Shown piece after piece: positions 51,102 to 63,375 of a stretch of DNA of 64,000 nt; position 1 is the first letter of the stretch; the number at the start of each line of letters is the position of its first letter. The DNA comes from Cololabis saira. Taxonomy: Eukaryota; Chordata; Actinopteri; Beloniformes; Belonidae. The DNA lies in assembly GCF_033807715.1 (NCBI RefSeq), contig NC_084592.1:29274419-29338418 (forward strand). The letters are read 5' to 3'. Under the pieces are notes generated by a model that was not told the DNA's origin, searched no databases, and saw nothing but the letters and a program-made list of their open reading frames with translations. Made by a program: the position numbers and the translations under genes.

Positions 51102-51478
51102 TAGTGATGCACCGATTGTTCGGTAACCGAAATTGTTCGGCCGAAAATGGCAAAAAAACACTTTCGGTGTTCGGTGGAATAAGTGGGAAAAAAACCGAAC
51201 AATTAATAACGGCGTTGTGATATAAATAGACTGGCCGCTCCATAACTGTTGCGCACCACATAAATCGTTGGCCAACCAAAAACTAACCTCATAACACTCC
51301 CGTAATGGTTGCGCACCACATAAAGTGTTGGCCAACAAAAAACTAACCACATAAGAATTTTACCTAACATTCACCAGCAGGTGGAACCAAAACAACATAA
51401 ATCAATCTATTACAGGTGCGTTTAGATGACGAAATCAAACAGATAAAAGAGCGTGGAGTGAAGTGGTGCGGTGCAAAC

Positions 51479-51622
51479 ATGTCAGCAGTGTGGAAGTATT
51501 TTAGAGTGGCGAAGAATAATACAAGAATGACTGTTTGCAATGAATGTTCTGCTCAAATATCTAGAGGGGGCACATCTGCAAAGTCTTTCAGTACTACAAG
51601 TTTGATTTATAATTTGAAATGA
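51479..51622 (+). pseudogene. BED zinc-finger fragment of hAT transposase
   Basis: From the ATG at 51479 the frame reads SAVWKYFRVAKNNTRMTVC, with the first zinc pair at Cys20 and Cys23 (CNEC), and SRGGTSAKSFSTTSLIYN. The position of the first zinc-binding His is Asn45, and a stop after Lys47 removes the second His and everything downstream. A longer frame opens at 51416 right after TATTACAG, which looks like a splice acceptor, so the real exon may have started there. Non-functional remnant of the transposase DNA-binding end. Confidence 0.7.
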
Positions 51623-51894
51623 TACAAAAAAACCCTGAGCGCTTTAATGCATTTTTATTGTTTTAAGTTGTATCTATGTTACAATGTTCAGTCAGTTAAG
51701 CCTAACGTAAGCTCAAAGATGGCCAAAAAATGTATTTTGCTAATTTATTTATTTTAAGTTATTGTTCTTTGCGGGTATAATGTCTGCTGGAATATTTAAG
51801 AAATGCTGGGAAATTAAAAAATGTTCAGTTTTTTATGTTCAACAAATGTTTTCTACCTTGTAATTTTGTAAAAGATATTTTTCTTTTAAAAGCA

Positions 51895-51924
51895 TGCCTA
51901 AATCAAATTTATTTGATTTAGGCA
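51895..51924. repeat. 30-nt palindrome inside the hAT
   Basis: 14-bp arms, TGCCTAAATCAAAT at 51895-51908 and its complement at 51911-51924, around TT. Confidence 0.93.
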
Positions 51925-52071
51925 ATGGTGAAAAAATTGGCAAAATAAATGAAAAACTGCGAAGAACCATGTTCGGTATTGTTCGGTATTCGGCCAAGTG
52001 TTTATTATTATTTTCGGTTTCGGCCACAAATTTTCATTTCGGTGCATCACTACTCCAATGACTTCAGCATG

Positions 52072-52420
52072 CACGCCCTGGGTGGGGTTGGCGATAGGGC
52101 CTTTCTGTGTGGAGTTTGCATGTTCTCCCCGTGTTCCCTTGGGTAGATAATGTGAGCTACAAAAACAAAAACATGTAGCAGTCCTGGGCTACACATGCCC
52201 CCTCTGGCCAACCGGGGCACCACATGGGGTGGGATCTGGCCAAAATAACGTGATCCTTCCACACGCTAAGTCTGGCCAGAAAAGCCCCACCCTGGTGAAA
52301 AGAAGCGGCCTGTTACTCCTCAAGTAAGGAGGAGACTTGAGCTCAGTGCAGGGCTTGGTAGAGGGAGAGCAAGGCCCACTACTGACTTAGGTAGGAGCAC
52401 TGGATACAAATATAAAATAA
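52072..52420 (+). repeat. SINE-like start joined to retroelement-like repeat
   Basis: 52072-52140 is the SINE-like body start (CTTTCTGTGTGGAGTTTGCA). 52190-52420 contains GGCCAAAATAACGTGATCCT, then AAGGAGGAGACTTGAGCTCA and TTAGGTAGGAGCACTGGA, matching the repeat at 41481-41660, and ends in an A-rich stretch. Both members are on the plus strand. The two parts may belong to one composite LINE/SINE 3' region. Confidence 0.6.
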
Positions 52421-55400
52421 AAAAAAATTACAAAAATTGACAAAATTACCAGCGAAAATCACTCTTTCAACACAGTTGCAAACCACTGTTGGAAAATAAT
52501 TACTGAGCAAAAATTGTGCTAGAAAAGCACAAGACAATGCACTATAAAGGGATGCAAAATACAAAATACAACACCTACAATGGTGCAAGTGTAGTCGCAT
52601 TTCCATTACAGTTTTTCAAAAAGGAAAGTGAAGGGAAGTGTTTCCAATTTTTTTCTCTGTATGATTGTAACGCTCCTAGTTTTTTCTCCGTATTCATAAT
52701 GGTCCGTCATCCGACTTCTCTTCAAAACGGTGAAAAAGAATATCTCAATTTTGAAGATGGAAAAAAAAATCTTCAGTCTTTGAGAAATGATTGTGATCGC
52801 TGCTCCCGGTGTTGCTAGTCACAGACAAACATTGCAGTTGATGATCTTTGAAATAATTTTTCAAGGGCAAAGCCTAATGCAGGAGTGCATAATGATTAGT
52901 ATTATATCACAACTGCATCATATTACTCAATTGTATGCTTATTATGCGCTTGAAGTCCATCATAGAAGTATCCATTATTAGTGCGGAGTCTAGTATGCGT
53001 AATGTTAGTTAAAGTTCATCCGATCATTGGAATGTGTTGCAGCTGCTTAAGGGAGACTTGCATACAATTTGACTGGTTTGTTGCTCCACAACAATCTGAC
53101 TTGATAAAATAATGGTAACAGTGTTTGGTGGCACCTCATTCAGCTACTTTTGTGTACTGCTGCATAGTAATTAAAAAAAAAAATCAATTGATATTGAATT
53201 GATAATTGTACCATAGTGAAGTCTTTGCATTAATTCAAACTAATGAAGTGTTTGCAAATCCATAATGTTGTGGGTCTGATCATTAGATTAATTACCCCAA
53301 TCAGGTTATTGTATTTCAATTAGGCCGAGTACAGTGTTTTTGTTTTCATTATTCGACAAGCAAAATAAATGTGGCACAAAAATGAGACACACAGGACCAC
53401 ACATGTGAGTATGAATATAAAAAATACAAAGTCTTTATGATATAAGTCCGTCATCAATAATAAGGGAATGACAAGATAGTGATTCAAATATTTTTGATAA
53501 GAGAAAAAAGACAAGTTATGAAAAAGTAAGCCCCAACAAAGAACAGCGAATAATTACAGAGACACACAAAGGAAGGCAGGCAGAAGAAAAGTCTGTGGGA
53601 AAATGCCACATAAATAATGGTAATGAGACTGCAGGTCGCGGTGATGCGCTCTCTTTACCACTAAGGACTCATAATAGAGTCGTTTTTCTCTCTCCATTCA
53701 GTCAGAAAATGGCTCTAAAAAGTTAGGGAGGCCATTCTGACCTTCACAAAGCGCTTCATTTAGATAAGCATTGGTCTGAACCTGCAGCCAAATTAGGTCA
53801 CTGCAGCCCACAGTGCATCACACTGGAAATCTCTGACTTCAGGACTTAAGGCAGGAAAGTGTCCCTTCGGGCTTAAGAATGCTGATATGCTTAATACAAA
53901 CTTAGTTCCGGTAAAGTAATTTTCAAAAAGTCTATATTTAATATTCAGTTGTGGAAAGACAGACCTAAAGTACGCTTCAGTGTTTTAAAACAACGGTAAA
54001 TAATTTCAGTTTTTGGGTGGCAAAACAGACTTTTAAAGACTGCGTTATCTCAATAAAAAAGCTTTAAAAAGGTTCCTATCAGCTTAACTTTCTGTCATCT
54101 TTGACATAAGATCTTCTCTACAGGTGGTATTGAATAGGCAATCTATTTGCTAACATCTATGGAAAGAAAGGTAGAAGTGGCATGGGCAGAAACCAAAGAT
54201 TTTCACCATCAGTCATTTAAGTTTAAGTAAAATGCTAGCATTCCAAGGAAAAGGTTTTATTTTTATGGTAAATAGGCCTACCATTACATTTTTTTCTTAA
54301 TTTTTGTATTAGCTTTGAACTAAGAGTATGTTTAGCTTCCAATGGAGAACATTTAGATGTTCCTAAGATAACTTACCCTTAACTTATAACCCTTTAATGC
54401 CTGACATAAAATAACACCTCCAAAAAATCTTTTTAAAGTATTGATTATATATATAGAATGAAAAACACTTAAAATTTTGTATTTAACAATTTCTGAATAA
54501 TTATTTTTCCAATCATTAGGAATACAGTAGGTACGTTTATGTATTTTTCATTTAGTTGTTTATATTTTTGGTTTGTATAAAATCTCTTATTTCCTGTGTT
54601 GATTATAGGGGTGGTTCAGAGGTCTCAGAAAATATGATACATCCAGCATTGTAGGGTTAAAGTAGCAATGAATTACAAGCTTTGCAATAAAGCAATTATC
54701 CAGTTACCTCATATCTTGCCATCTGTAGTTTTAAATGAATTAACCTGTGAACAGTTGAGGGACTGAGTTTATAGCTTGGCATTTCCACAAATGATTCCTA
54801 CATGATAAGTGGCACGGGTTTACTTTGTACAGTAACGCACGGGCTTTTGCATGTGGTATTGATTTTGAAGGATGTTTGGGAATTTGTAAGAATACATGCA
54901 ACAGAAATTCAAATTCAGTGACTGACAGCAACTGAGTCACAAACCGGTACCAGTTCTGGGAACTGACTCCCAAAGGCGTTTTGTGGAAAACTGATTCTTT
55001 GGAGTAAAGGTCCCAACAAAGTTTTAAAAACAAGCAACCACCTGCTTATGTACAGCACGCTGTTCAGGAAATGAGCTATAAACAATAACATGGGGTATCA
55101 GAGTGGTGGGGTCCCTGTGACAAAATCTTTTCATTGTTAAGATTAATGATTTTAGGTTTTATTTAGGTTTTTTAAATACCTGACATGATTCTGCGATTCC
55201 TTTTGCCTTCATCAGAGTCACAAGATGGTGTGTGACCCGCAATTTATCAGCTGATGTCTTGTCATTGTTGTCGCCACTGACATCTGTATCAGTTGCAGCA
55301 ATGATCTAGGCAATGTTCCCAGGTGACTCAAGCAGAGAAAGCTCATGTGAGCTGGGTGACCCTCATATAAAATCTGCACAAATATTAGTTTCAATTTCAT

Positions 55401-55537
55401 TGGAAGAAATATTTGCTTATTTTTAGGAAGTGTCGCCTAGCTCCTGTTGTCATCTGACCCTGCTATTGGTAAAACCAAGCCACAGTAACTTTGGACTCTC
55501 ATCCCAGTCGTTTTACGGAGTATCGCTTTACAGCACA
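52421..55537. other. Intergenic DNA, nothing recognised
   Basis: No gene or repeat recognised. 53570-53850 is free of simple repeats with mixed composition and is a weaker candidate for a conserved non-coding element. Confidence 0.45.
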
Positions 55538-55588
55538 ATGTCGCACATCGAAGATGATGAAGCTGGCTCACAGAGCTACCGTGGCGAG
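55538..55588 (+). CDS. Candidate first coding exon (17 codons)
   Basis: The ATG at 55538 has A at -3 (CACAATGT) and opens a frame of 17 codons, MSHIEDDEAGSQSYRGE, ending GAG|GTAAGA, a strong splice donor at 55589. The peptide is acidic and hydrophilic. I do not recognise the family. No second exon, promoter or CpG island could be placed, and the next clear features are transposon DNA (55839 onward). It could equally be a first exon of an unrecognised transposon gene or chance. Only the start context and donor support it. Confidence 0.22.
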
Positions 55589-55838
55589 GTAAGAAAGTAA
55601 TGACGGAAGAAACCAAACAAAGGTTAAACAAGAGTAAATCTCGGACACAACCTAAATTGCGAAAGTTCCTCTGTGAGGCTTTAATGTTTCAATGTTGAAA
55701 TATCTGTCAAGATAAAATGGTGTATGTACTCAAGCAGATGCAACAGTTTTTATATTGAAATACAGTGGATATAAAAAAAGCATGTGAGCCCCTTAAAATG
55801 AACCGTTTCTGTGCATTTAATCGCTTTAAAAGTGACCT
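55589..55838. other. Intergenic or intronic DNA
   Basis: Nothing recognised between the candidate exon and the Harbinger-like element. Confidence 0.45.
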
Positions 55839-56331
55839 GGGGCCTCATTTAAAATGGACTTCGTAGAATTCATACTAAAAGTGCACGTACACCCAAAGGC
55901 CGAAAATGCCGGGCGCAAAAAAAAATCTGGATCACTAAAACCATGTGCACGCACACCTGCACGCAATGTTCGCTTTAGAAATCACAGTCCAGCTGGAAGG
56001 TTGCTCAGCTGAATCCGCCTCATATCCCGCCTTTACACGCCCGCTTCATACCAAAAATGGTATGTTTTTGCATATGAATGAGCCTGCTGAGCATGCGCAG
56101 TGGCTTCCTGCAGCCTGTTTGGCTTCAGGATGAATGAGAAGTATCCAGCCACCGTCCCACTGAATTTCACTGAGATCTGAGATCGAGATGTTGAGGATGA
56201 TGTGGAGGACAGGAAAACGCCATTATTTTGTGGTCACAGTAAAAGTAGAAAAATAAATAGTATAAAATAAAGCGAGTGAGTGGCAGCACGCCGTTGCTGC
56301 GCTAAACGCCGTGAGTGCCCCGGCGCAACAG

Positions 56332-56349
56332 GGGGGGACATGTCCCCCC
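56332..56349. repeat. 18-nt perfect palindrome
   Basis: GGGGGGACATGTCCCCCC, with no spacer. A further GTCCCCCCCA lies 25 bp to the right. Confidence 0.95.
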
Positions 56350-56535
56350 GTCTTTTCAAAATCATGTTTTTGTCCCCCCCACTTTTTACAGTTTAAAAAC
56401 TAACGGTAGGATCAGCTGTTAATTGCAAATCATCGACACACCCTGTGCGAAGACGATGCGAGAACGGCCCGGCAGCCCCACACCCCCTCCTACCCTCCCC
56501 TCTCCCCTCAGTGCTGCTCAGGGCTGATTTATTGT

Positions 56536-56625
56536 TCCGCGGTCACCAACGCAGAGCCTACGGCGTAGGTGCACGTCACCGCGTACCCTACGCCGTAGGC
56601 TCTGCGTCGTTTTAACGCGGAACCA
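56536..56625. mobile_element. Small MITE with 21-bp perfect arms
   Basis: Arms 56549-56569 and 56587-56607 are perfect complements (ACGCAGAGCCTACGGCGTAG plus one base) around a 17-nt spacer. Outside them GTTCCGCGG and CGCGGAAC continue the inverted repeat imperfectly. I recall similar CTACGCCGTAGG elements as frequent in fish. Nested within the Harbinger-like element. Confidence 0.75.
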
Positions 56626-56702
56626 TAATTTAGGCTTACACCCGCACCTAAAGGTTTCACGCACGCGTAAAACTCATTATATATATATATAAAAAAATCT
56701 GT

Positions 56703-56785
56703 GTCCCTTTAGGGAAGAAATGAGGGGCTCCGTGGAGCCCCTAAACGCTATACGAAGCCCCTCATTTGTTCTGTCCTAAAGCGGT
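56703..56785. mobile_element. Small inverted-repeat element
   Basis: Arms AAATGAGGGGCT (56718-56729) and its complement (56756-56767) extend imperfectly outward through CTTTAGG on both sides (about 27 bp per arm). A second hairpin, AGGGGCTC/GAGCCCCT, shares the left arm, so two folds compete. Confidence 0.6.
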
Positions 56786-57150
56786 GGGTGAAGGAGGTTC
56801 CCGGCGTGTCACCGCGGCTGCTGCAGCACCAGAGTCCTGACTGACGCTGGGCTTCACACACAGAGGGAAACGATCAGCGCTATTTTATTATAAGTCTGAT
56901 ATATGTTGTGATATGTGATGACATTATTAGGAGTATGACATGAATCTGGCTTCATTTCACCACCTCACAGCCTGTGTCGCCAGTTCCCCGTGTCTTAAGT
57001 AAATTCTTACGGGAGGGTCTGGGTTGCCGTAAAGATAAGCAGATTTTTCGGTTAGTTTTTTCTTTTTAGATCCTAGCCTTTGCGTACAAGGCGGCTTCCG
57101 CATCTTTCAAGCCCTTTTTCTGCGCAAGCAAGCTTTATAGATTAGGCCCC

Positions 57151-59244
57151 AGATCTTTATCTAAGTCGCAATAACAGACAAACACAATGTACTTCAGCTG
57201 ATTACAGATAATTATGATTAATTGTATGTATTATTTTATGTATCACTGAACACATTCATTTAACATTAACTCTGCTGAGAGAAAAAAATAAGTGAACCCA
57301 TAAACCAACAAACAATTATTCCTTGTTTGCTGATATGCGCCTATTTGTTAATAAAGAATGGCTGACGGTACATGAGAGAACTATAACTTCGCACTTTGTT
57401 TGCTCATACGACCTCGGTCCCTTCGTGGCCGCCACCTCCTGCAAGTGGAAGTAAGAGTCCCAACAGCACTTTCAAGTCCAGACTCTGGTCAGACACTAAA
57501 ACTTCCACAAACAGTCACATTTGTTGTTTGGGAGCAGTAGTCAAAAATTCAACTCCACTTCACCTGATGACATTTGCCATTAGTAAATTAAATTGGTGCA
57601 TTTTATTACCGTCCATCCAAAAGTCACTGATTTTGACAAATCTTTAATGCCATTCATTCAATCTTCCGGGGTATCAGTGCATCTCAATTATTGGGGTATG
57701 ATGTTACAAAGGCTCACGCATTCTCCTTGTTTTCATCCGTTTCACATTTTGGCTTCTGTGGCTTCAGAGAAATTCCAGAGCGACCACCCACCCCGTTCTC
57801 TTCCAAAATAAACCAGACAATATTTGTTGAGACATGCAGAAATCTTTTAGGTTCAAAGCGTGCTTTGTCCTTTGTTCCCCTCTGAGATAATGTGAGAGCA
57901 ATTCAATTTCCCCACTGTACAATTTGATTTAGACAAATGTCTTATTTGGACTGAAGGGGCCATGTGACTAAACTCATGTCCAAAGGCCCTCTTCCTGCAC
58001 AGCTGACTTGTGTTCTCACTTATCAGATAAAAAACAGCAGGCGCACAAGAGGACAAACTCACAGAAGCATGAGTGCATCCATGCGCGAAGTGCTGCTAGG
58101 CTTTTGCTCTGCGCACACATATTCACACATATTCACACATACTGCCTTCAGCCAATTCAACTTCTTAGCTTACCCGAGTTTTATGTGTGCAGATTTATCG
58201 CCTGCTATTAAAATATATTTGATTTTGACCAGGATGGCTCTCCACTGTTCCTTTCCTTGGAACAAGTCCAACCTACCTTTTATGACCACTTGCTTTAACC
58301 TTCTCCCCTGCCTATAAAACACCAGCAGCTTCTTCCACCTTTGCCAGACCTTCTCCTCCTCCTTCCTCTGCTTCTCTGCTTCTGTATCTCTCCATATATT
58401 TCCAGTTCATCTATTCTACCTGTGTAGGTTGTATATGCATTTCTCCTCCTCTCATCTTTGCCCTCATCATTCCCCTCTAACTTCTCCACTCCACAGATAT
58501 CCTCAATGTCCCTCAGCAGTCTTTTCTTAATCGTCTTTTTCCTTCCTGAATGTTTGATTCCTGAGTTTTTTTCTGACAGGTTGAGACTGGATGAATGAAG
58601 GACAATCCTGAAGAATCTGTGCTTAACTACTCTCAGCTGGTCAGGATTTATAATAAGCTTTCAAGGGGCTACTCAGAGAAACCAGTTGTGGCCAGTTTTC
58701 TTGAAGCAGGCTCTGTAGTCTAACACTATCAATAGCTAATGAACTGCTAAATGCTAAATCATTAGCCAGATCTTAGATTTAATGTTAAAGCTGTCCTAAC
58801 TACACCAAAGATACCAACTGAAGAAAGAGCATGCTTAAGAATACAATCATGTGTCATTCTTTATATTTCCCCACCGTGTCCTTTTAGGCTCACAACAGAA
58901 ATATCTTCTATTCTCAGCACAATGCTGCCTGAAGTCACAGCAGGAGATGACAAATGGAGCATTGTGAAGTTTCCAAACTGAGGCAAGCTCTCACACAAAG
59001 GTGGAAGTTCAAATGAACTTTAGCAATTTTCACACAGAGGGTCCCCCTGTAGGTGTGGAGGTTAAGTGCTTTTGTTTAGTCTCTTGCTTGGTCACTTTCT
59101 CGTTTTCTTTTTCACCGTTACCTTCTTGAGTGTCTTCGCCACCGCCGTCCACCGTGAGCTGGTTTCATCGTTTGTGAAACATAAAACCATGTGGGAAAGG
59201 GACAGCATCCGTCAAAAGTTAGGGAGCTTTCAATTTCTGTTCAA
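57151..59244. other. Intergenic DNA with CT-rich tract
   Basis: No gene. 58118-58142 is a short tandem of CACACATATT. 58320-58500 is CT-rich. The open frames at 57396-57885 and 57964-58317 have no motif. Confidence 0.45.
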
Positions 59245-59545
59245 TCAACAGTTGTCATGCCGTTAGCGCCACCCAATTACTATCGATGTGGGGATGAACT
59301 GCATATATTGTAAGGGTTGAATTATATATGTTATATGTTATTGCTGATGTGTTTGTACTTGTGTTTAATCTTTTTTACTAGGTACTAGCCTATTATTTCT
59401 GGCAGGGGGACTGCCAATGTAAACTAGCTACAATTTTGGCTACAATTGGGTACATTTACATTTTATTTTATTAAATGTTTCTTAATGTACGTTGTCCCTC
59501 TCTAACAAATAAAAATAAACTGAAACTGAACTAAACTAAACTGAG
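59245..59545 (+). repeat. LINE 3' untranslated end
   Basis: GGTACTAGCCTATTATTTCT, GGCAGGGGGACTGCCAATGT and TTTCTTAATGTACGTTGTCC, ending in AATAAAAATAAACTGAAACT, a tail decaying into ACTAA units. I recognise this as a common fish LINE 3' end; no coding part is present and the left limit is uncertain. Confidence 0.6.
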
Positions 59546-62402
59546 GGCGGGGTAGTTTCACGGTATGCAGATTATTTATTTAGCGAAAATGAAGAGCTTT
59601 TATTGGTTGATTGTGGTATGATGACGGCACATCAGAAGCACCATCAATCCAGCGATAAAGCAACACTGCTGTAATGAAGTCCTGATAACCATTCCTAGTT
59701 ATGATGCAAATATTTGATAAGTCTGATAATTCATAATATTATTGATAATAATAATACATTAAAAGGACAAAGGTCTACCATAACAATTTACAATTTTGGA
59801 AATATTATATGTATATATATTTATTTTCAATTTTACAAGCAGTACTTTCTGTGATTTCTTTCTTGTACATTGTGCTCTCTTTCTTTCCGGTTTTGTTGAG
59901 CGCAGGCCGTGTTAATGGAAGAGAGACCCTGTAAACTATTTGTTCAGAAACAGCCCCAGGAAGTGTGATCCTCCATACAGCCGAGCACTCAGTTCTGCCC
60001 GACATGTAGCCAACAAGCAAAGTGTGCTGGTCATGCATGGGTCAGTTTGTGTAATCCATGTGTGAGTTTACAACGCCTTTTTTGTCTGCCTTTCTCCCAT
60101 GTTTGATGGTCATTTTTGAAAATATGTGTCATTGTGCTCTCCGTCATCTCCGTAGAACTGGCCCTCTCTTTGCTCTGTTTCACGTCTTTCCCTCAGCTGT
60201 TTCTCTGTCCAACCTCAGCCCTATGTAATTCCCCCTGGTTCATCACCAGTTAAATGTCCTCTCACTCACGTTACTCTTTGCTGTCTTTTCTTTGTGCATG
60301 TTTGTTGAAGATTAGATTTTCTTTTGATCTTTCTCTCTTCTACACACCTGCTGGAGCTACATGCTTGGAAGTTAATGAAGGATGGGTAAATTCACGGGAG
60401 GATAAAGACGGCCGTGTCGGTGTAAATGAAAACAGCCAATACTGATGTTGGTCCAGAGCCATTTTAGTCAATTAATGAACAGAGTCTTAGCTGAAAAGCA
60501 CACTTTGAATTAGCTGGAGGTTTTGCATTATTAGTTAAACACACAAAGAATCACTTAGAGCCAGAGGCCTTCTCCATCTGAAAATTGACTCTTACACAAG
60601 TCGCACTACTTCACAGTCGTATCCCTGTTTGGGTCCAGTCTCTATCAGATACAACTCTGCTCACACACAAAACACACACTGATATGCGCAAGGAAAAAAG
60701 CCATATTCACGGTCTTTGATTCAGAAATGGGAAAAGAAGAAAGTGTCTTACAAGCTACAGGATATGGTTCAGACTAAATACGGCGCGTGCATCGACTTTG
60801 TGAAACATTACAAACGCAGTATTTTGAACCTCAAAATTGCACATAAAATAATGCTAAGTGTAGCAAACTGAAATGATCGATTTGTGAAGACTGTAAATTA
60901 TGATGCATGCTACAGATACAGGCTTCAAAAGAATGTTCTGCAAATCTCCCAGAAATATGCAGCTAATTCAGTTACCTTAGTCGAAGGACATAAAAAACAG
61001 ACCCTGATAATAAAGTATGACTGGTGCTCACTGATTAGTTTTACAGTCTTCAAATCAAAACAAAATAATGTTTCAACATCACTGTGTTTTCATCACAGAC
61101 ATGGTAATTTTTTTCTTTTGTAATTTCTTTTTTGTTTTACTTAAATAACTTCTTTGTATAAAAACCTGTTTAATGTCTGATAAATATTTAAAGTGGCCAA
61201 ATTATACTTTAAGCATTATAATTAACTGACGTGAGCACAAGCTCAAGAAAAGAGTCACGCAGGCAATGAAGTATTGCTGAGCACAAAAAGGAGATTAAGC
61301 TCTGCTGGAGCAGAGAACACCTCTGCATGGAGCCTTTTCTTGTAGCATCAATTCTTGATGACATCACAGAGTGGAATTTTCTTGTATAGTTATCTTCCAC
61401 AAGAACGAGAGCTTCCACAGTCAATTTAAAAGTGGAAGGTCACAACTATTCAACAAGGATCGAGTGAGTTTTCATGCCACATCTCCTGGCTTTTCTTTCT
61501 AAATACTTTGCTTTTGTTTCCAAGATTTCTCCAAAGAAATGTGTTATTGGCTGTGAGTGAAAGTTGGCCAGCCACGGTTGCATGGAAGCACTTTGTTCCC
61601 CCAGAACAGCGACTAGGCAAATGTATTTGTTCTTTCACAACAGCTCGCAGAGGACGGTTTTATCAACAAGGACATATACGCCGGTGGATCTGCAGAAAGA
61701 CTAAAGCTGAGGGCTGGAGGTGAGACATCACTCCTGACTCTCCGTTTCAAGTTCTTTTAAAATGCTAAAGCTGAGGTGGCGAGTGGCATGTGTCAAAAGC
61801 CATGTTTTGTGACTAAAAAAAAACATTTTACCACACTCTCAGCAGTAAAAAAAAAACAGACATATATTCAGATGTATATACACACACTCACCTGCCACTT
61901 TATTTAGCACACCTGGTGGTGAGCGTATACATTCATACCGTAAAGTTAACGCCTGAGAGATGACGTCCTTGAATGTTACACAACAGCAGGAAATGACCTT
62001 TAGTTTCACACATTCATGAACCATTAACTCTGCTCACCAACGAGTCTGCAGGACTTTAACAAATCCCAAAATACTTTAGGTAAATCTGCTTGTTTTTTGG
62101 ATGAGCCTACTGTGATTCTTAATCTCTGTTGTTCAGAAAGAATTGCAAGTTTTTGGATTTCTTAGCAAAGCTGCTAAAAAATTGCAAAGCTGATGATGGA
62201 AAATGAGCATAATATGGCCATTTTAAGATTTGCTTTGTATTTTTAACATAATTAGTTTGCCTTCCAAGTCAAGCAGTTTACAAGAAAATTACCCTGCAAA
62301 CAACTAAAAAAGAGAAGCCGAGCCATTTACTGTACATATTTTCTTCAAATTCACATGATCATCCAGCAGCAGCTGGTAGCTGAGACCTTTTTCCAGACTC
62401 CA
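59546..62402. other. Intergenic DNA, nothing recognised
   Basis: No gene or repeat recognised. The motif-free open frames at 59805-60038 and 61508-61723 are not supported. Confidence 0.45.
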
Positions 62403-62695
62403 GGGGCCTCATGTACTAAGAGTGCGTGGATTTCAACGTGAATCCGTGCGTGGAATTAACAAGACCGCAAAAATTCATATGTACAAAGCTGTGCGTTCGC
62501 CCAAATCCACGCAGGTTTCTCTGTACATCCCAATCAGCGTGGATTTGAGCGCACATGCGGGAGCACAACACTCCGCCTTGTCTCCTCCCTCAAATATATG
62601 TTTGAATATGATATGAAGATAATTATCCATTAAAAACCGCTCATCCTAACAAGAAAATGCTCTGAGCTGGAATAAATAATTCATTTTGGGGCATT
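62403..62695 (+). mobile_element. PIF/Harbinger-like 5' end
   Basis: GGGGCCTCATGTACTAAGAG followed by GTGCGTGGATTTC and repeated CCACGCA / GTGCG motifs, typical of the ends of fish Harbinger-like elements. The matching right end was not found before the window closes, so the copy is truncated or extends beyond it. It is related in style to, but distinct from, the element at 55839. Confidence 0.45.
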
Positions 62696-62920
62696 TAGGG
62701 GTGTCGGACTCCAGTCCTCAAGGGCCGGTGTCCCTGCAGGTTTTAGATGTTTCCCTGCTTCATTGCACCATGATACAAGTGACTGTGTCATCAACAGAAC
62801 TATCCAGACTTTGATGACAAGTTGGTGATGATGATTAATTAGAATCAGGTGTGTTAAAGCAGGGAAACATCTAAAACATGCAGGACACCGGCCCTTCTGG
62901 GATTCAGTTTGACACCTAAA
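62696..62920. mobile_element. hAT-type MITE, relative of the 10139 element
   Basis: Long imperfect inverted ends: GTGTCGGACTCCAGTCCTCA...GGGCCGGTGTCC at left and GGACACCGGCCCTTCTGG...TTTGACACC at right. Inner motifs TTTTAGATGTTTCCCTGCTT and CAGGTGTGTTAAAGCAGGGA match the element at 10139-11252. The outermost bases are mutated and no target duplication is clear. Confidence 0.8.
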
Positions 62921-63375
62921 TTATGGTGTTCTTTGCTTTGCGTTGCGTTCGGTGAAGAGTTGTGGTTTTATTATGATCGTACGGGTTTGTTAATGTTTAT
63001 GGGCAGCGTTAGTGCATCATTACACTCTGCTTTTCTTGTTTGTATTTTAAGAACCGACACCAGAATTTTTGGTGGATGAAAAACAGCTCCTCGTTGTTTA
63101 TTGTCATGCATATTATATACTAACGGATTAAGACCAATGTACACTTTTAAATAGTCTTACACATTATGGATGTCCGCGATCACCCCTCTCATAAGTATAA
63201 CAATGTGAACAAAATACATTTATATTTAAAACATGAAGCATTACGATCTGATTCCTCCGCTGCAGAAATAAAGACAATTTGTGCCGACGGGATTATCGAG
63301 GTGCAAACGTGAGAAATAAAGAGCAAAGTCGCTGTAACTCGGAGTGTTGCATCCGCAGGAGGAGAGACAGGTGTC
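62921..63375. other. Intergenic DNA, nothing recognised
   Basis: It may be interior to the Harbinger-like element that starts at 62403, but no motif proves it. Confidence 0.4.

Larger units (their letters stand above)
51102..52052 (+). mobile_element. Deleted hAT element with 8-bp duplication
   Basis: Inverted ends share TAGTGATGCACCGA; both sub-termini are rich in GTTCGG and CGGCC motifs. Flanks CTCCAAAG (51094-51101) and CTCCAATG (52053-52060) are an 8-bp target duplication with one mismatch. The 951-bp copy retains only a BED-finger fragment (51479-51622). It also contains a 60-bp tandem duplication at 51237-51356 (GTTGCGCACCACATAAA in both units) and a 30-nt palindrome at 51895-51924. 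Confidence 0.88.
55839..57150. mobile_element. PIF/Harbinger-like element with nested pieces
   Basis: The left end GGGGCCTCATTTAAAATGG and the right end, read backwards GGGGCCTAATCTATAAAGC, are imperfect inverted repeats of the GGGGCCTCATTTATAAA type I associate with fish Harbinger-like elements. The interior is CpG-rich compared with its surroundings and has no transposase or Myb-like frame. It contains three further inverted structures (56332-56349, 56549-56607, 56703-56785). A 3-bp target duplication is not evident. Confidence 0.5.
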
